Part shown: positions 48,721 to 57,420 of the stretch, in pieces | How positions within the stretch are numbered: the stretch's first letter is position 1 | How the letters are laid out: each line of letters begins with the position of its first letter | Assembly (NCBI GenBank): GCA_040751755.1 | Contig: JBFMHC010000050.1 | Coordinates: 1 to 64,000 of the forward strand | Reading direction: 5' to 3' | DNA: 64,000 nucleotides | From: PFJX01 sp040751755 | Lineage (GTDB): Bacteria > Pseudomonadota > Gammaproteobacteria > Burkholderiales > Thiobacillaceae | Translations under genes and position numbers: made by a program | Notes under the pieces: generated by a model | Database searches by the model: none | Told to the model about the DNA's origin: nothing | What the model saw: only the letters and a program-made list of their open reading frames with translations

Positions 48721-48990
48721 TTACTTGCGCAGGCCCAGGCTCTGGATCAGCTGGGTGTAACGCTCGGGGTTCTTGCCCTTCAGGTAGTCCAGCAGCCGGC
48801 GACGGCGCGACACCATCTTGAGCAGACCGCGACGGGAATGGTGGTCTTTCGCGTGGGCCTTGAAGTGACCGGTCAGATCGTTGATGCGGGCAGTCAGCAG
48901 GGCGACCTGGACTTCGGGGGAGCCGGTATCGGCGGCGGCGCGCTGGTAGTCCTTGACGACCTGGGCCTTCTGGGCGGTGGTGATAGCCAT
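48721..48990 (-). CDS. rpsO: 30S ribosomal protein S15
   Basis: Early-binding small-subunit protein. The 89 residues include the family signature LTGHFKAHAKDHHSRRGLLKMVSRR in the middle (helical core) and end SLGLRK. It has its own promoter about 70-90 bases upstream and no terminator before pnp, so the two are co-transcribed as in E. coli. Confidence 0.98.
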   Translation of the reverse strand: MAITTAQKAQVVKDYQRAAADTGSPEVQVALLTARINDLTGHFKAHAKDHHSRRGLLKMVSRRRRLLDYLKGKNPERYTQLIQSLGLRK

Positions 48991-49053
48991 GTCATTACTC
49001 CTATGAAATCGCGTGGCCCGAGGCTATTCAGGACACGTTCGGGAAAGTGCGGG

Positions 49054-49083
49054 ATTGTAAGCCGACGGCCCCGCCTCGTTCAA
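49054..49083 (-). promoter_or_regulatory. Predicted promoter of rpsO-pnp
   Basis: Reverse strand TTGAAC (49078-49083) and TACAAT (49054-49059) are separated by 18 bases, just downstream of truB, with a leader of about 60 bases before the rpsO ATG. S15 is known to control its own leader in E. coli; no such structure was worked out here. Confidence 0.65.
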
Positions 49084-49107
49084 GAAAAACACAGCGCAAT
49101 CGGGGGC

Positions 49108-49995
49108 TTAGGCGTTGGCGATCAGTCGTTTCGGGGCCAGCTTGCCGTCTTCATCGACCTCTGCCACGCCCAGGAACCCCCCGTCGGGGCCGTAAAGCCG
49201 GTACAGCTCGCCCACCTGCAGGCGCGGCAGCCATACGGCCTGACCATGACCGACCTGCCACGCCGCCTCCACGTCAAGGTCCACGACGGGCAGGGAGGCG
49301 ATGAGGGCATCGGCTGGCGCCAGACAGGCATCCAACTGCCCCTCGTCCATCTCCGCCAGGGCCTCCAGGGTCACCGCGTCCGCCACGGAGAAGGCGCCGA
49401 CAGCCAGACGCCGCAGGCCGATGAGATGCGCGCCGCACCCCAGGCGCTGTCCCAGGTCGTCCGCCAGGGCGCGCACGTAAAACCCCTTGCCGCAATGCAC
49501 GCGCAGTGTACAGACGTCGCCGCACAGGCCCTCCAGTTCCAGGGCGTGGACCACCACTCGGCGCGCCTTGCGCGGGATCTCCACGCCCTGGCGCGCGTAC
49601 TCGTAGAGCGGGCGGCCCTGGTGCTTGAGCGCGGAGTGCATGGGCGGCACCTGCTCGATCTCGCCCAGGAAGGGCGCCAGCGCGGCGCGCAGCCGCGCCT
49701 CGTCCACCTGCACCGGGGCCTCGGCGATCACCTCGCCGTCCAGGTCGCCGCTGGAGGTGCGCACACCCAGCTTCACCTCGGCGCGATAGACCTTGTCGGC
49801 TTCGAGCAGGAACTGCGAGAACTTGGTGGCCTCGCCCAGGCACAGCGGCAGCAGGCCGGTGGCGAAGGGATCGAGGGTGCCGGTATGGCCGGCCTTGGCC
49901 GCGTTGAACAGGCGCTTGGCCTTCTGCAGCGCGGTGTTGGAGGTGAGGCCGGCGGGCTTGTCCAGCAGCAGGACGCCGTCGACCTTACGTTTCAT
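49108..49995 (-). CDS. truB: tRNA pseudouridine-55 synthase
   Basis: Makes pseudouridine 55 in the T-loop of tRNAs. The 295 residues have the catalytic Asp in AGHTGTLDPFATG (near residue 42), the KVYRAEVKLG block and GFYVRALADDLG. A C-terminal PUA-like tail ends the protein. It overlaps the end of rbfA by 11 bases. Confidence 0.97.
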   Translation of the reverse strand: MKRKVDGVLLLDKPAGLTSNTALQKAKRLFNAAKAGHTGTLDPFATGLLPLCLGEATKFSQFLLEADKVYRAEVKLGVRTSSGDLDGEVIAEAPVQVDEARLRAALAPFLGEIEQVPPMHSALKHQGRPLYEYARQGVEIPRKARRVVVHALELEGLCGDVCTLRVHCGKGFYVRALADDLGQRLGCGAHLIGLRRLAVGAFSVADAVTLEALAEMDEGQLDACLAPADALIASLPVVDLDVEAAWQVGHGQAVWLPRLQVGELYRLYGPDGGFLGVAEVDEDGKLAPKRLIANA

Positions 49996-50350
49996 CGTCG
50001 GGGTGGTGCTTGCGGTCCTCGGCGACCGCGTCGTCGATCAGCTTCGACAGATGGGCGCCGCGCTCCACCGACTCGTCGTAGAGGAAGGCGAGCTTGGGCA
50101 CGGTACGCACCTTCAGGCGCTGCGCCAGCTCGCTGCGCAGGAAGCCGGCCGCGCGCGCCAGGCCCTGCAGGGCGGCGGCGCGGTCGCCCGTGAAGGTGGT
50201 GAACCAGACCTTGGCGTGTTCCAGGTCGGAGGTCACCTCGACGGCGGTGAAGGAGACCCCCATGACGCGCGGGTCCTTCATCTCGCGCATCAGGATGGTC
50301 GCGAGTTCCTGGCGGATCTGTTCGGCGAGTCGGCGGGAGCGGTTCTGCAT
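49985..50350 (-). CDS. rbfA: Ribosome-binding factor A
   Basis: Late 30S assembly factor with a KH-like fold, important in the cold. The 121-residue protein starts MQNRSRRLAEQIRQELA, with RDPRV-like motif (KDPRVMGVSFTAVEVTSDL) and KLAFLYDESVERGAHL. It lies between infB and truB, its conserved place. Confidence 0.96.
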   Translation of the reverse strand: MQNRSRRLAEQIRQELATILMREMKDPRVMGVSFTAVEVTSDLEHAKVWFTTFTGDRAAALQGLARAAGFLRSELAQRLKVRTVPKLAFLYDESVERGAHLSKLIDDAVAEDRKHHPDDET

Positions 50351-50415
50351 GGGGAGTGGGGCGTGAGGCGCGGGGAGCCGGAAGGGTTTCCCACTTCCCG
50401 CTCCCTAGCGCCGAC

Positions 50416-53085
50416 TCACAGGGTCCTCGCCACCTCGACCACCTCGTAGCACTCGAGCTGGTCGCCTTCCAGGATGTCGTTGAAGTTCTTCAGCGACAGG
50501 CCGCATTCGAAGCCGGCCTTGACCTCCTTGACGTCGTCCTTGAAGCGCTTGAGGGAGTCCAGCTCGCCGTCGAACACCACCACGTTGTCGCGCAGCACGC
50601 GCACGCGGGCGGTGCGCTTGAGCATGCCGTCGAGCACGTAGCAGCCGGCCACCGCGCCCACCTTGGTGATGCGGAACACCTGGCGGATCTCGGCCAGGCC
50701 GAGCGCGTTCTCGCGCTTCTCGGGCGAGAGCAGGCCGCCCATCGCCGCCTTCACGTCATCCACGGCCTCGTAGATGATGTTGTAGTAGCGGATGCTGACG
50801 CCGGAGCTCTCGGCCAGCTTGCGCGCCTGCGCGTCGGCGCGCACGTTGAAGCCGATCAGGGCGGCGCCGGAGGCCAGCGCCAGGTTGACGTCGGATTCGG
50901 AGATCGCACCCACTGCGGAGTGGATGATGTTGACCTTGACCTCGTCGGTGGACAGCTTGCCCAGGGCGTGCACCAGGCCCTCGTAGGAACCCTGCACGTC
51001 GGCCTTGATGATGATGGGCAGGCTCTTCACCTCGCCCTCGGCCATGTTCTCGAACATGCTCTCCAGCTTCGCGGCCTGCTGCTTTGCGAGCTTGACGTCG
51101 CGGTACTTGCCCTGGCGGAACAGGGCGATCTCGCGCGCCTTGCGCTCGTCCGGCAGCACCAGCACGTCCTCGCCGGCACCCGGCACGTCGGACAGGCCCT
51201 GGATCTCCACGGGGATCGACGGGCCGGCGGCGTCCACCGCCTTGCCGTTCTCGTCCAGCATGGCCCGCACCTTGCCGAAGGCGGTGCCGGCCAGCAGCAT
51301 GTCGCCGCGCTTCAGGGTGCCGGACTGCACCAGGACGGTGGCCACGGAACCGCGGCCCTTGTCGAGGCGGGATTCGATCACCACGCCCTTGGCGAGGGTG
51401 TCCACGGGGGCCTTGAGTTCCAGCACCTCGGCCTGCAGCAGCACGGCATCGAGCAGGTCGTCGATGCCCTGGCCGGTCTTCGCGGAGACGTCGACGAACT
51501 GCGCATCGCCGCCCCATTCCTCAGGCACCACGCCTTCGTTGGAGACCTCCTGGCGGATCTTTTCCGGATTGCCGCCCGGCTTGTCGACCTTGGTCACCGC
51601 CACCACGATCGGCACGTTGCCGGCCTTGGCGTGGTGGATCGCCTCGCGCGTCTGCGGCATCACGCCGTCGTCCGCCGCCACCACCAGGATGACGATGTCG
51701 GTGGCCTTGGCGCCGCGCGCACGCATCGCCGTGAAGGCCTCGTGGCCGGGGGTGTCGAGGAAGGTGATCATGCCCTTGGGCGTCTCGACGTGGTAGGCGC
51801 CGATGTGCTGGGTGATGCCACCGGCCTCGCCCGCCGCCACCTTGGCGCGGCGGATGTAGTCGAGCAGCGAGGTCTTGCCGTGGTCGACGTGGCCCATCAC
51901 GGTCACCACCGGGGCGCGCGACAGCAGCTCGGCCTCCTTGTGCTCCTCGCCGGTGTCCTCCAGATAGGCCTCGGGGTTGTCGGTCGGCGCGGGCTTGGCG
52001 ACATGGCCCATCTCCTCGACGACGATCATCGCGGTTTCCTGGTCCAGCACCTGGTTGATGGTGACCATGGAACCCATCTTCATCAGGGTCTTGATCACCT
52101 CGGCAGCTTTCACCGACATCTTGTGCGCCAGATCGGCGACGGTGATGGTCTCGGGCACCATGACGTCGCGCACCACCGGTTCCGCAGGCATGGCGACCTG
52201 CTCATGCTCGGCCTTGTGGTGGCGCGCCTTCTTGGAGCGCCAGCCATCGCCGGCGTCGGCACCGCCGCGCGTCTTGAGGCCGGGACGGCGGCCCGCGCCG
52301 CCCTCCAGTTCGCGTTGCCCCTTCTTCGCCGCGCCCTTCTCCGGCTCCTTCTCCGCCTTCGGCTTGACGCTGGGCTTCACCGCCGGCTTCACCTCGGCGG
52401 GCTTGGCCGCGACTTCGGCGGCCTTGGACTTGGCAGCCTCCTCGGCGGCGCGACGCGCGGCCTCGCGCTCCTGCTTCGCCTTCAGCTCCGCCTCCTGGAT
52501 GGCGCGCAATTTGGCCTGACGCTGCGCCTCATGCTCGCGCTGGCGGCGTTCTTCGTCGCTGAGGATAGAAACGGGGGGGGCGGGCACACCGGCCTCGACC
52601 GGGGGCGCCTCGGGTTCGACCTCGGGTTCGGCTGCCGGGGCGACCGGGGCGACGGCCTCGACCGGCTCGGGCACCGCCTCGACGACCGGCTCGATCACCT
52701 CGACCGGGGCCGGAACCTCCGGCTCGACCACCGGCGCGGACTCAACCGGAGCCTCCGCGGCGGCGGTCTCGGTGGCCATGGCCTCGGCAGGCATGCCCTC
52801 GCGCTTCACCAGCACGCGCTTCTTGCGCACTTCCACCTGCACGGTACGGGTGCGGCCGCTGCTGTCGGCGGTCTTGATCTCGCCGGTCTGCTTGCGCGTC
52901 AGGGTGATCTTGGTCTTCGGCTCGCGCGCGCCGTGCTTGCCACGCAGATAGTCCAGCAGGCTGGTCTTGTCCTGTTCGGACAAGGCATCGCCCGGACTGT
53001 TCACGGCCACGCCTGCGGCCTGCAACTGCTTCACCAGCAGGGCTGGATCGACCTTCAGTTCCTGTGCGAATTGTTCAACGTTCAT
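50416..53085 (-). CDS. infB: Translation initiation factor IF-2
   Basis: GTPase that places initiator tRNA on the 30S subunit. The 889-residue protein has the IF2 N-terminal domains (1-90), a long Glu/Ala/Pro/Lys-rich linker (about 95-300), then the G domain with GHVDHGKT (about 396-403), the DTPGHEAF and VTKVDKPGG motifs, and the C-terminal beta-barrels. The linker contains a C8 tract (52573-52580 on the complement) that stays in frame. It follows nusA by 14 bases. Confidence 0.98.
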   Translation of the reverse strand: MNVEQFAQELKVDPALLVKQLQAAGVAVNSPGDALSEQDKTSLLDYLRGKHGAREPKTKITLTRKQTGEIKTADSSGRTRTVQVEVRKKRVLVKREGMPAEAMATETAAAEAPVESAPVVEPEVPAPVEVIEPVVEAVPEPVEAVAPVAPAAEPEVEPEAPPVEAGVPAPPVSILSDEERRQREHEAQRQAKLRAIQEAELKAKQEREAARRAAEEAAKSKAAEVAAKPAEVKPAVKPSVKPKAEKEPEKGAAKKGQRELEGGAGRRPGLKTRGGADAGDGWRSKKARHHKAEHEQVAMPAEPVVRDVMVPETITVADLAHKMSVKAAEVIKTLMKMGSMVTINQVLDQETAMIVVEEMGHVAKPAPTDNPEAYLEDTGEEHKEAELLSRAPVVTVMGHVDHGKTSLLDYIRRAKVAAGEAGGITQHIGAYHVETPKGMITFLDTPGHEAFTAMRARGAKATDIVILVVAADDGVMPQTREAIHHAKAGNVPIVVAVTKVDKPGGNPEKIRQEVSNEGVVPEEWGGDAQFVDVSAKTGQGIDDLLDAVLLQAEVLELKAPVDTLAKGVVIESRLDKGRGSVATVLVQSGTLKRGDMLLAGTAFGKVRAMLDENGKAVDAAGPSIPVEIQGLSDVPGAGEDVLVLPDERKAREIALFRQGKYRDVKLAKQQAAKLESMFENMAEGEVKSLPIIIKADVQGSYEGLVHALGKLSTDEVKVNIIHSAVGAISESDVNLALASGAALIGFNVRADAQARKLAESSGVSIRYYNIIYEAVDDVKAAMGGLLSPEKRENALGLAEIRQVFRITKVGAVAGCYVLDGMLKRTARVRVLRDNVVVFDGELDSLKRFKDDVKEVKAGFECGLSLKNFNDILEGDQLECYEVVEVARTL

Positions 53086-53099
53086 GCCTTACTCCCCAT

Positions 53100-54584
53100 T
53101 CAGGACCCCGACAGCAGCGGCGCACGCGCCGTCATGATGAGCTGCCTGGCGCGCTCCTCATCCATCCCGGTGAGTTCCACAAGCTCGTCCACGGCCAGAT
53201 CGGCCAAATCATCCGCGTTGCTCACGCCCTTCGAGGTCAGCACCGCGGCGGTGCCCTCGTCCATGCCGGAGACGCTCATCAGGTCTGCGGCGGCGCTCTC
53301 CACCGCCTCCTCGCGCACGATGGCGTCGGTCAGCAGGGCGTCGCGCGCGCGGGTACGCAGTTCGTTCACGGTATCCTCGTCGAAGGCCTCGATCTCCAGC
53401 ATCTCGGCCAGCGGCACGTAGGCCACCTCCTCCAGGCTGGTGAAGCCCTCCTCCACCAGCACCTGGGCCACGTCCTCGTCGACGTCGAGCTTGACCATGA
53501 ACATCTTGATCAGGCTCTCGGCCTCCTGCTGATGTTTCTGTTCGGCCTCGTCGACCGAGAGGATGTTGATGTCCCAGCCGGTGAGCTCCGCGGCCAGGCG
53601 CACGTTCTGGCCATAGCGGCCGATGGCGACCTCAACCTGCTCGGGCTCGACCACCACGTCCATGGAATGCTTTTCCTCGTCCACGACGATGCTGGTGACC
53701 TCGGCGGGCGACAGGGCGTTGATCACGAACTGTGCCGGGTCCGGCGACCACAGGACGATGTCTACGCGCTCGCCGTTCAATTCGTTGGTCACGGCGGTGA
53801 CGCGGGTGCCGCGCACGCCGATGCAGGTGCCCTGCGGATCGACGCGGGGATCGTTGGACCTGACCGCGATCTTCGCGCGCATGCCGGGGTCGCGGGCCGC
53901 GGCCTTGATCTCGACGATACCCTCCTCGACCTCGGGCACCTCCAGGCGGAACAACTCCTTGATGAATTCCGGCGAGGTGCGCGACAGCACCAGCTGCGGG
54001 CCACGGCCGCCGCGCTCGGCACGCACCAGGAAGGCGCGCACGCGGTCGCCCACGCGCAGGTTCTCCTTCGGGATCATCTGGTCCTTCTCCAGGCGCCCCT
54101 CGATACGGCCGGACTCGATCACCGCGCTGCCGCGCTCCATGCGCTTGACGGTGCCGGAGACCAGGCTCTCGTTGCGCGCGAGGAAGTCGTTCAACACCTG
54201 CTCGCGCTCGGCGTCACGGATCTTCTGCAGGATCACCTGCTTGGCGGCCTGGGCACCGATACGGCCGAAGTCCACGGCCTCCACCGGCTCCTCGATGTGC
54301 TCGCCGACCCTGATCTCGGGGTTGATCTCCAGGGCCTCGAAGTGCAGGTACTGGCGATCCGGGGAATCCAGCCCCGCCTCATCCGGCAGGACCTCCCAGC
54401 GGCGATAGGCCTGGTAGTCACCCGTCTTGCGGTCGATCTCGACGCGGATGTCGGCATCCTCGTCGACATAGCGTTTCTTGGTGGCATGCGCCAGCGCCGA
54501 CTCGATCGCACCGAACACCACGTCCGGTTCCACGTTCTTCTCACGCGCCAAGGCGTCCGCCAACAACAGAATTTCCCGACTCAT
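53100..54584 (-). CDS. nusA: Transcription termination/antitermination protein NusA
   Basis: Elongation factor acting in pausing, termination and rRNA antitermination. The 494 residues have the N-terminal polymerase-binding domain, an S1 domain (about 130-200), two KH domains (about 205-345, with AIGRYGQNVRLAAELTGW) and two acidic repeats at the C-terminus (about 365-490), as in E. coli. It overlaps rimP by four bases and is followed by infB. Confidence 0.98.
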   Translation of the reverse strand: MSREILLLADALAREKNVEPDVVFGAIESALAHATKKRYVDEDADIRVEIDRKTGDYQAYRRWEVLPDEAGLDSPDRQYLHFEALEINPEIRVGEHIEEPVEAVDFGRIGAQAAKQVILQKIRDAEREQVLNDFLARNESLVSGTVKRMERGSAVIESGRIEGRLEKDQMIPKENLRVGDRVRAFLVRAERGGRGPQLVLSRTSPEFIKELFRLEVPEVEEGIVEIKAAARDPGMRAKIAVRSNDPRVDPQGTCIGVRGTRVTAVTNELNGERVDIVLWSPDPAQFVINALSPAEVTSIVVDEEKHSMDVVVEPEQVEVAIGRYGQNVRLAAELTGWDINILSVDEAEQKHQQEAESLIKMFMVKLDVDEDVAQVLVEEGFTSLEEVAYVPLAEMLEIEAFDEDTVNELRTRARDALLTDAIVREEAVESAAADLMSVSGMDEGTAAVLTSKGVSNADDLADLAVDELVELTGMDEERARQLIMTARAPLLSGS

Positions 54585-55042
54585 CGCTTCCTCCGGGTTA
54601 CACCCTCTAGCTCAGGCGCCAAGCGGGCGGAATCCACCTCCACGAGGGGGATCTCCACCAGCGCGCCATCCATCTCCAGTTTCAACACCTCGCCCGCCTC
54701 GCCCGACTCCAGGCCGCGCAACAGACCGACAAATCGCTTGCGACCGTTGATCGGCGCCTGCACGCGCACCTGCGCACGCTGCCCGTCGAAGCGGAGGAAG
54801 TCCGCCGGCTTGACCAGGGGACGGTCCAGCCCCGGCGAGGAGACCTCCAGGCGGTCGTAGTCGACGTTCTCCACCATGAACAGACGGGTCAGTTGGTTGC
54901 TCACGCGCACGCAGTCGTCGAGCGTGATGCCGTCCGCCTGGTCGATGTACAGCCGCAACAGGCCGCGCCCCACCCGCTCGAGGGCCACCAGCTCGTATCC
55001 CATGCCGTTCAGGGTCGGTTCGATCAGCGCTTGCAGGTCCAC
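54581..55042 (-). CDS. rimP: Ribosome maturation factor RimP
   Basis: Needed for 30S subunit maturation. The 153-residue protein has the family blocks LIEPTLNGMGYELVALE, DDCVRVSNQLTRLF and VSSPGLDRPLVKPADF. The start is GTG. It heads the rimP-nusA-infB-rbfA-truB group. Between its start and a likely -10 box lies a terminator-like hairpin. Confidence 0.96.
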   Translation of the reverse strand: MDLQALIEPTLNGMGYELVALERVGRGLLRLYIDQADGITLDDCVRVSNQLTRLFMVENVDYDRLEVSSPGLDRPLVKPADFLRFDGQRAQVRVQAPINGRKRFVGLLRGLESGEAGEVLKLEMDGALVEIPLVEVDSARLAPELEGVTRRKR

Positions 55043-55068
55043 GTATGTCCGATATTCAACTGCCAGAA

Positions 55069-55092
55069 ATAAAAAATGGGCGCGAGGCCCAT
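55069..55092 (-). terminator. Terminator-like hairpin in front of rimP
   Basis: ATGGGC pairs with GCCCAT (55076-55081 with 55087-55092, 5-base loop), followed on the transcribed strand by TTTTTTATTT. It ends transcripts coming from the oxidase cluster, and would also lie inside the rimP leader if transcription starts at the -10 box at 55108. Confidence 0.7.
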
Positions 55093-55107
55093 CTCAAAAT
55101 CATGGGG

Positions 55108-55113
55108 ATTATA
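55108..55113 (-). promoter_or_regulatory. Possible -10 box of the rimP-nusA-infB transcript
   Basis: A perfect TATAAT on the reverse strand, 66 bases ahead of the rimP start. No convincing -35 box is found at 16-18 bases, so the promoter is weak, activated or wrong. Confidence 0.4.
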
Positions 55114-55134
55114 ACTGTATGTCATGTGGGGACG

Positions 55135-55911
55135 CTACTCTCCGCCAATGACGTGTTCCAGGACCACGCGCTCGCCTTTGCCAACCAGGGCAATCGCCGC
55201 CAGCCATGTGCCGTCCCCCGGCAACGCCGCCATGGCGTGATAGCCCTCCGCGCCACCGTCTTCGAGCTGCAGCGTCTGCACCGCGGGCTGCCCGGGCCGT
55301 CCCAGAGCGACCTCCACTCGCACGCCGGGCACAGGAACGCCCTCACGGTCGCGCACGTGGACACTCAACGCGTTGGCATGGTCGGCACGCAGGGTATCCA
55401 GACCGACGACTTCGACATGCCACCCCAGTTTTTCCAGCTTGGCCTCCATGCGCCGGTGATGGGCGATGCTCTTGGCCGCGTCCTCGCCGTGCGCGACCAC
55501 GCCGGCGAAGCCGGTATGCACGGCCTTGCCGGCGGTATCGGGCAGGAACCAGTGCGCGATCGCCGGCGGCAGGCCGTGGCCGGCCACATACACGAAGCCC
55601 GCGAACAGCACGGTGATGAGGACGAAAAAGCCGACCAGCAGCTTGGGCGCCCAGTGCATCCTGCCGTGCCGCTCGCCCTTCTCGCCGTAGAGCTGGTACA
55701 TCAGCACGGCGACGGTCGGGTAGGTCACGACATGCAGCGTCAGTACGTCCAGCCCCGGCCAGGCCGCGACGGCATAGGCCACGTAGGCGAAGCTCGGCAG
55801 ACCGGCCGCCAGCACCGCGGCCCAGAAGTTCGACAGTCTCAGCCTGCGGCCCACGCCGTAAAGGACCACGGTGAGCAGCATGCCGCCGAAGATGGAGATG
55901 AGAAGATTCAT
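55135..55911 (-). CDS. Membrane protein with C-terminal FixH-like domain
   Basis: A 258-residue protein with about four hydrophobic segments in the first 125 residues. A periplasmic C-terminal part (about 190-255) resembles the FixH/YtkA immunoglobulin-like fold (VEVALGRPGQPAVQTLQLEDGG, then a GDGTWLAAIALVG block). FixH proteins assist cbb3 oxidase maturation together with CcoG. The start MNLLISIFGG lies seven bases after ccoG; an ATG-like codon further upstream would run inside ccoG. The N-terminal membrane region is longer than in FixH, so it may be a distinct assembly factor. Confidence 0.72.
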   Translation of the reverse strand: MNLLISIFGGMLLTVVLYGVGRRLRLSNFWAAVLAAGLPSFAYVAYAVAAWPGLDVLTLHVVTYPTVAVLMYQLYGEKGERHGRMHWAPKLLVGFFVLITVLFAGFVYVAGHGLPPAIAHWFLPDTAGKAVHTGFAGVVAHGEDAAKSIAHHRRMEAKLEKLGWHVEVVGLDTLRADHANALSVHVRDREGVPVPGVRVEVALGRPGQPAVQTLQLEDGGAEGYHAMAALPGDGTWLAAIALVGKGERVVLEHVIGGE

Positions 55912-55918
55912 CGCGGCC

Positions 55919-57328
55919 TCAGTGGCGGGTAAAGAAACGCGCCGGGTCGACCACCTCCTCGCCACCGTCGGCGCGGATGACGAAGCTGAACTCGGTGGTC
56001 CGTTCCGCCTGTTCGGGGCTCAGGCTGACGCTCGCCTGGACGATCACGCTCTTGCCGTTCTTGATGTGCACGCTGGAGAAGTTGCCCAGGTCGAGCGCGC
56101 CGGCCGGCAGCCCCTTGGCGCTGATCATGTAGTCCTGCTCCTTGCCGGAGATATTGGTGAGGCGGATCTGATAGCGGTTGCGGATGGTACCGTCCGAAAG
56201 GGTGACGAACAGCGGCTGGCGGACCTGCTGCACGCTGTGCTCGAAGCTCGAGCGGTGCCCCATGTCGTAGACCAGGTAGCCAATCATCAGCGCCAGGGAC
56301 ACGCCGTAACCAACGACCTTGAGTCGCTTCCAGTCGAGCCGCGTCGGCCCCGGCTGCGGCCGCGCCAGGTTGACCTCCGAGTCGTAGCGGACCAAGCCGC
56401 GCGACCAACCCATCTTGTCCATGATGGTATTGCACGCGTCGACGCACAGACCGCAGGAGATGCAGGTGTACTGCAGGCCGTTGCGGATGTCGATGCCGAC
56501 CGGACAGACCTGCACGCACAGGCCGCAGTCCACGCAATCGCCATGCCCCGCGGCGCGCCGCTCCTCCTGGGCGCGCAGGCCGGCGCGCGCGGCCATGCGA
56601 CCGTTGCTTCCCTCGCCGCGCGGCTTGTCGTAATGCACGGTCAGGGTCTCCGGGTCGTACATCGCGCTCTGGAAGCGGCCGTAGGGACAGATGAAGGTGC
56701 AGACATGCTCGCGCAACACGCCAGCCGCGAGGAAGGTCGTGGTGGTCAGGACGATGGTGGTGATGTAGGCCGCCCCGGCCGCCTGGCCGGTGAAGAAGTC
56801 GACGATGAGTTGCGGCGCGTAGCCGAAATACAGCACAAAGGTCAGCGCGGTCCAGAACGACAGCAGCCCCCATGCCAGCCTGGTGGCGCCGACCTTGAAC
56901 AGCTTCTCCTTGCTGCCCCATGGCTCGCGCATCAAGCGCAGGCGCGCCGGGCGCTCGCCCTGGAACCATTTTTCCAGCCAGATGAATGCATCCGTCCACA
57001 GGGTCTGGAAGCAGAAGTAGCCGCAGAAGGCGCGCCCCACGAGCGCCGTCATGAAGAACAGGAACACCGCGGCAATGAACAGCAGCAGGGCGAGCCAGAA
57101 CACGTCCTGCGGGAACACGGTGAGGCCGAAAATCAGGTAACGCCGGCCCGGGATGTCGAACATGACCGCCTGCGCCGGGGCGTCGAGGCGATCCCAGGGC
57201 AGCCAGGGCAACAGGAAATAGACGGCGAAGCCCAGCCAGAGGATCGAGGTCTTGAACCGCCGGAAGCTCCCCTGGATGGACCGCGGCACGGGGGGGATGC
57301 GCTTGAAGTACAGCTCTTTCGTTTCCAC
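55919..57328 (-). CDS. ccoG: cbb3 oxidase accessory protein CcoG (FixG/RdxA)
   Basis: Membrane iron-sulfur protein needed to build cbb3 oxidase, thought to reduce copper for the CcoN centre. The 469 residues contain about five membrane helices and two 4Fe-4S motifs (CVDCGLCVQVCP and CISCGLCVDACN near residues 260-300). A periplasmic C-terminal domain carries the SVHIKNGKS and QAERTTEF blocks. The start is GTG. It follows ccoP across a terminator and precedes the FixH-like gene. Confidence 0.95.
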   Translation of the reverse strand: METKELYFKRIPPVPRSIQGSFRRFKTSILWLGFAVYFLLPWLPWDRLDAPAQAVMFDIPGRRYLIFGLTVFPQDVFWLALLLFIAAVFLFFMTALVGRAFCGYFCFQTLWTDAFIWLEKWFQGERPARLRLMREPWGSKEKLFKVGATRLAWGLLSFWTALTFVLYFGYAPQLIVDFFTGQAAGAAYITTIVLTTTTFLAAGVLREHVCTFICPYGRFQSAMYDPETLTVHYDKPRGEGSNGRMAARAGLRAQEERRAAGHGDCVDCGLCVQVCPVGIDIRNGLQYTCISCGLCVDACNTIMDKMGWSRGLVRYDSEVNLARPQPGPTRLDWKRLKVVGYGVSLALMIGYLVYDMGHRSSFEHSVQQVRQPLFVTLSDGTIRNRYQIRLTNISGKEQDYMISAKGLPAGALDLGNFSSVHIKNGKSVIVQASVSLSPEQAERTTEFSFVIRADGGEEVVDPARFFTRH

Positions 57329-57362
57329 GCTAAAACCTGCGCTACTTACACAATTGAAATGG

Positions 57363-57386
57363 AAAAACCCCGGCGGGCCGGGGTTT
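57363..57386 (-). terminator. Intrinsic terminator after ccoP
   Basis: AAACCCCGG pairs with CCGGGGTTT (57365-57373 with 57378-57386, 4-base loop), followed on the transcribed strand by a short U-run. It probably keeps ccoG expression below that of the structural genes. Confidence 0.8.
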
Positions 57387-57420
57387 CTCGCGCTATCGAG
57401 CCTGTTCGGCTCAGACCGGC

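Noticed and set aside
52573..52580. C8/G8 tract in infB as a third phase-variable or error site
   Set aside because: The reading frame continues unbroken through the tract, giving an IF-2 of normal length.
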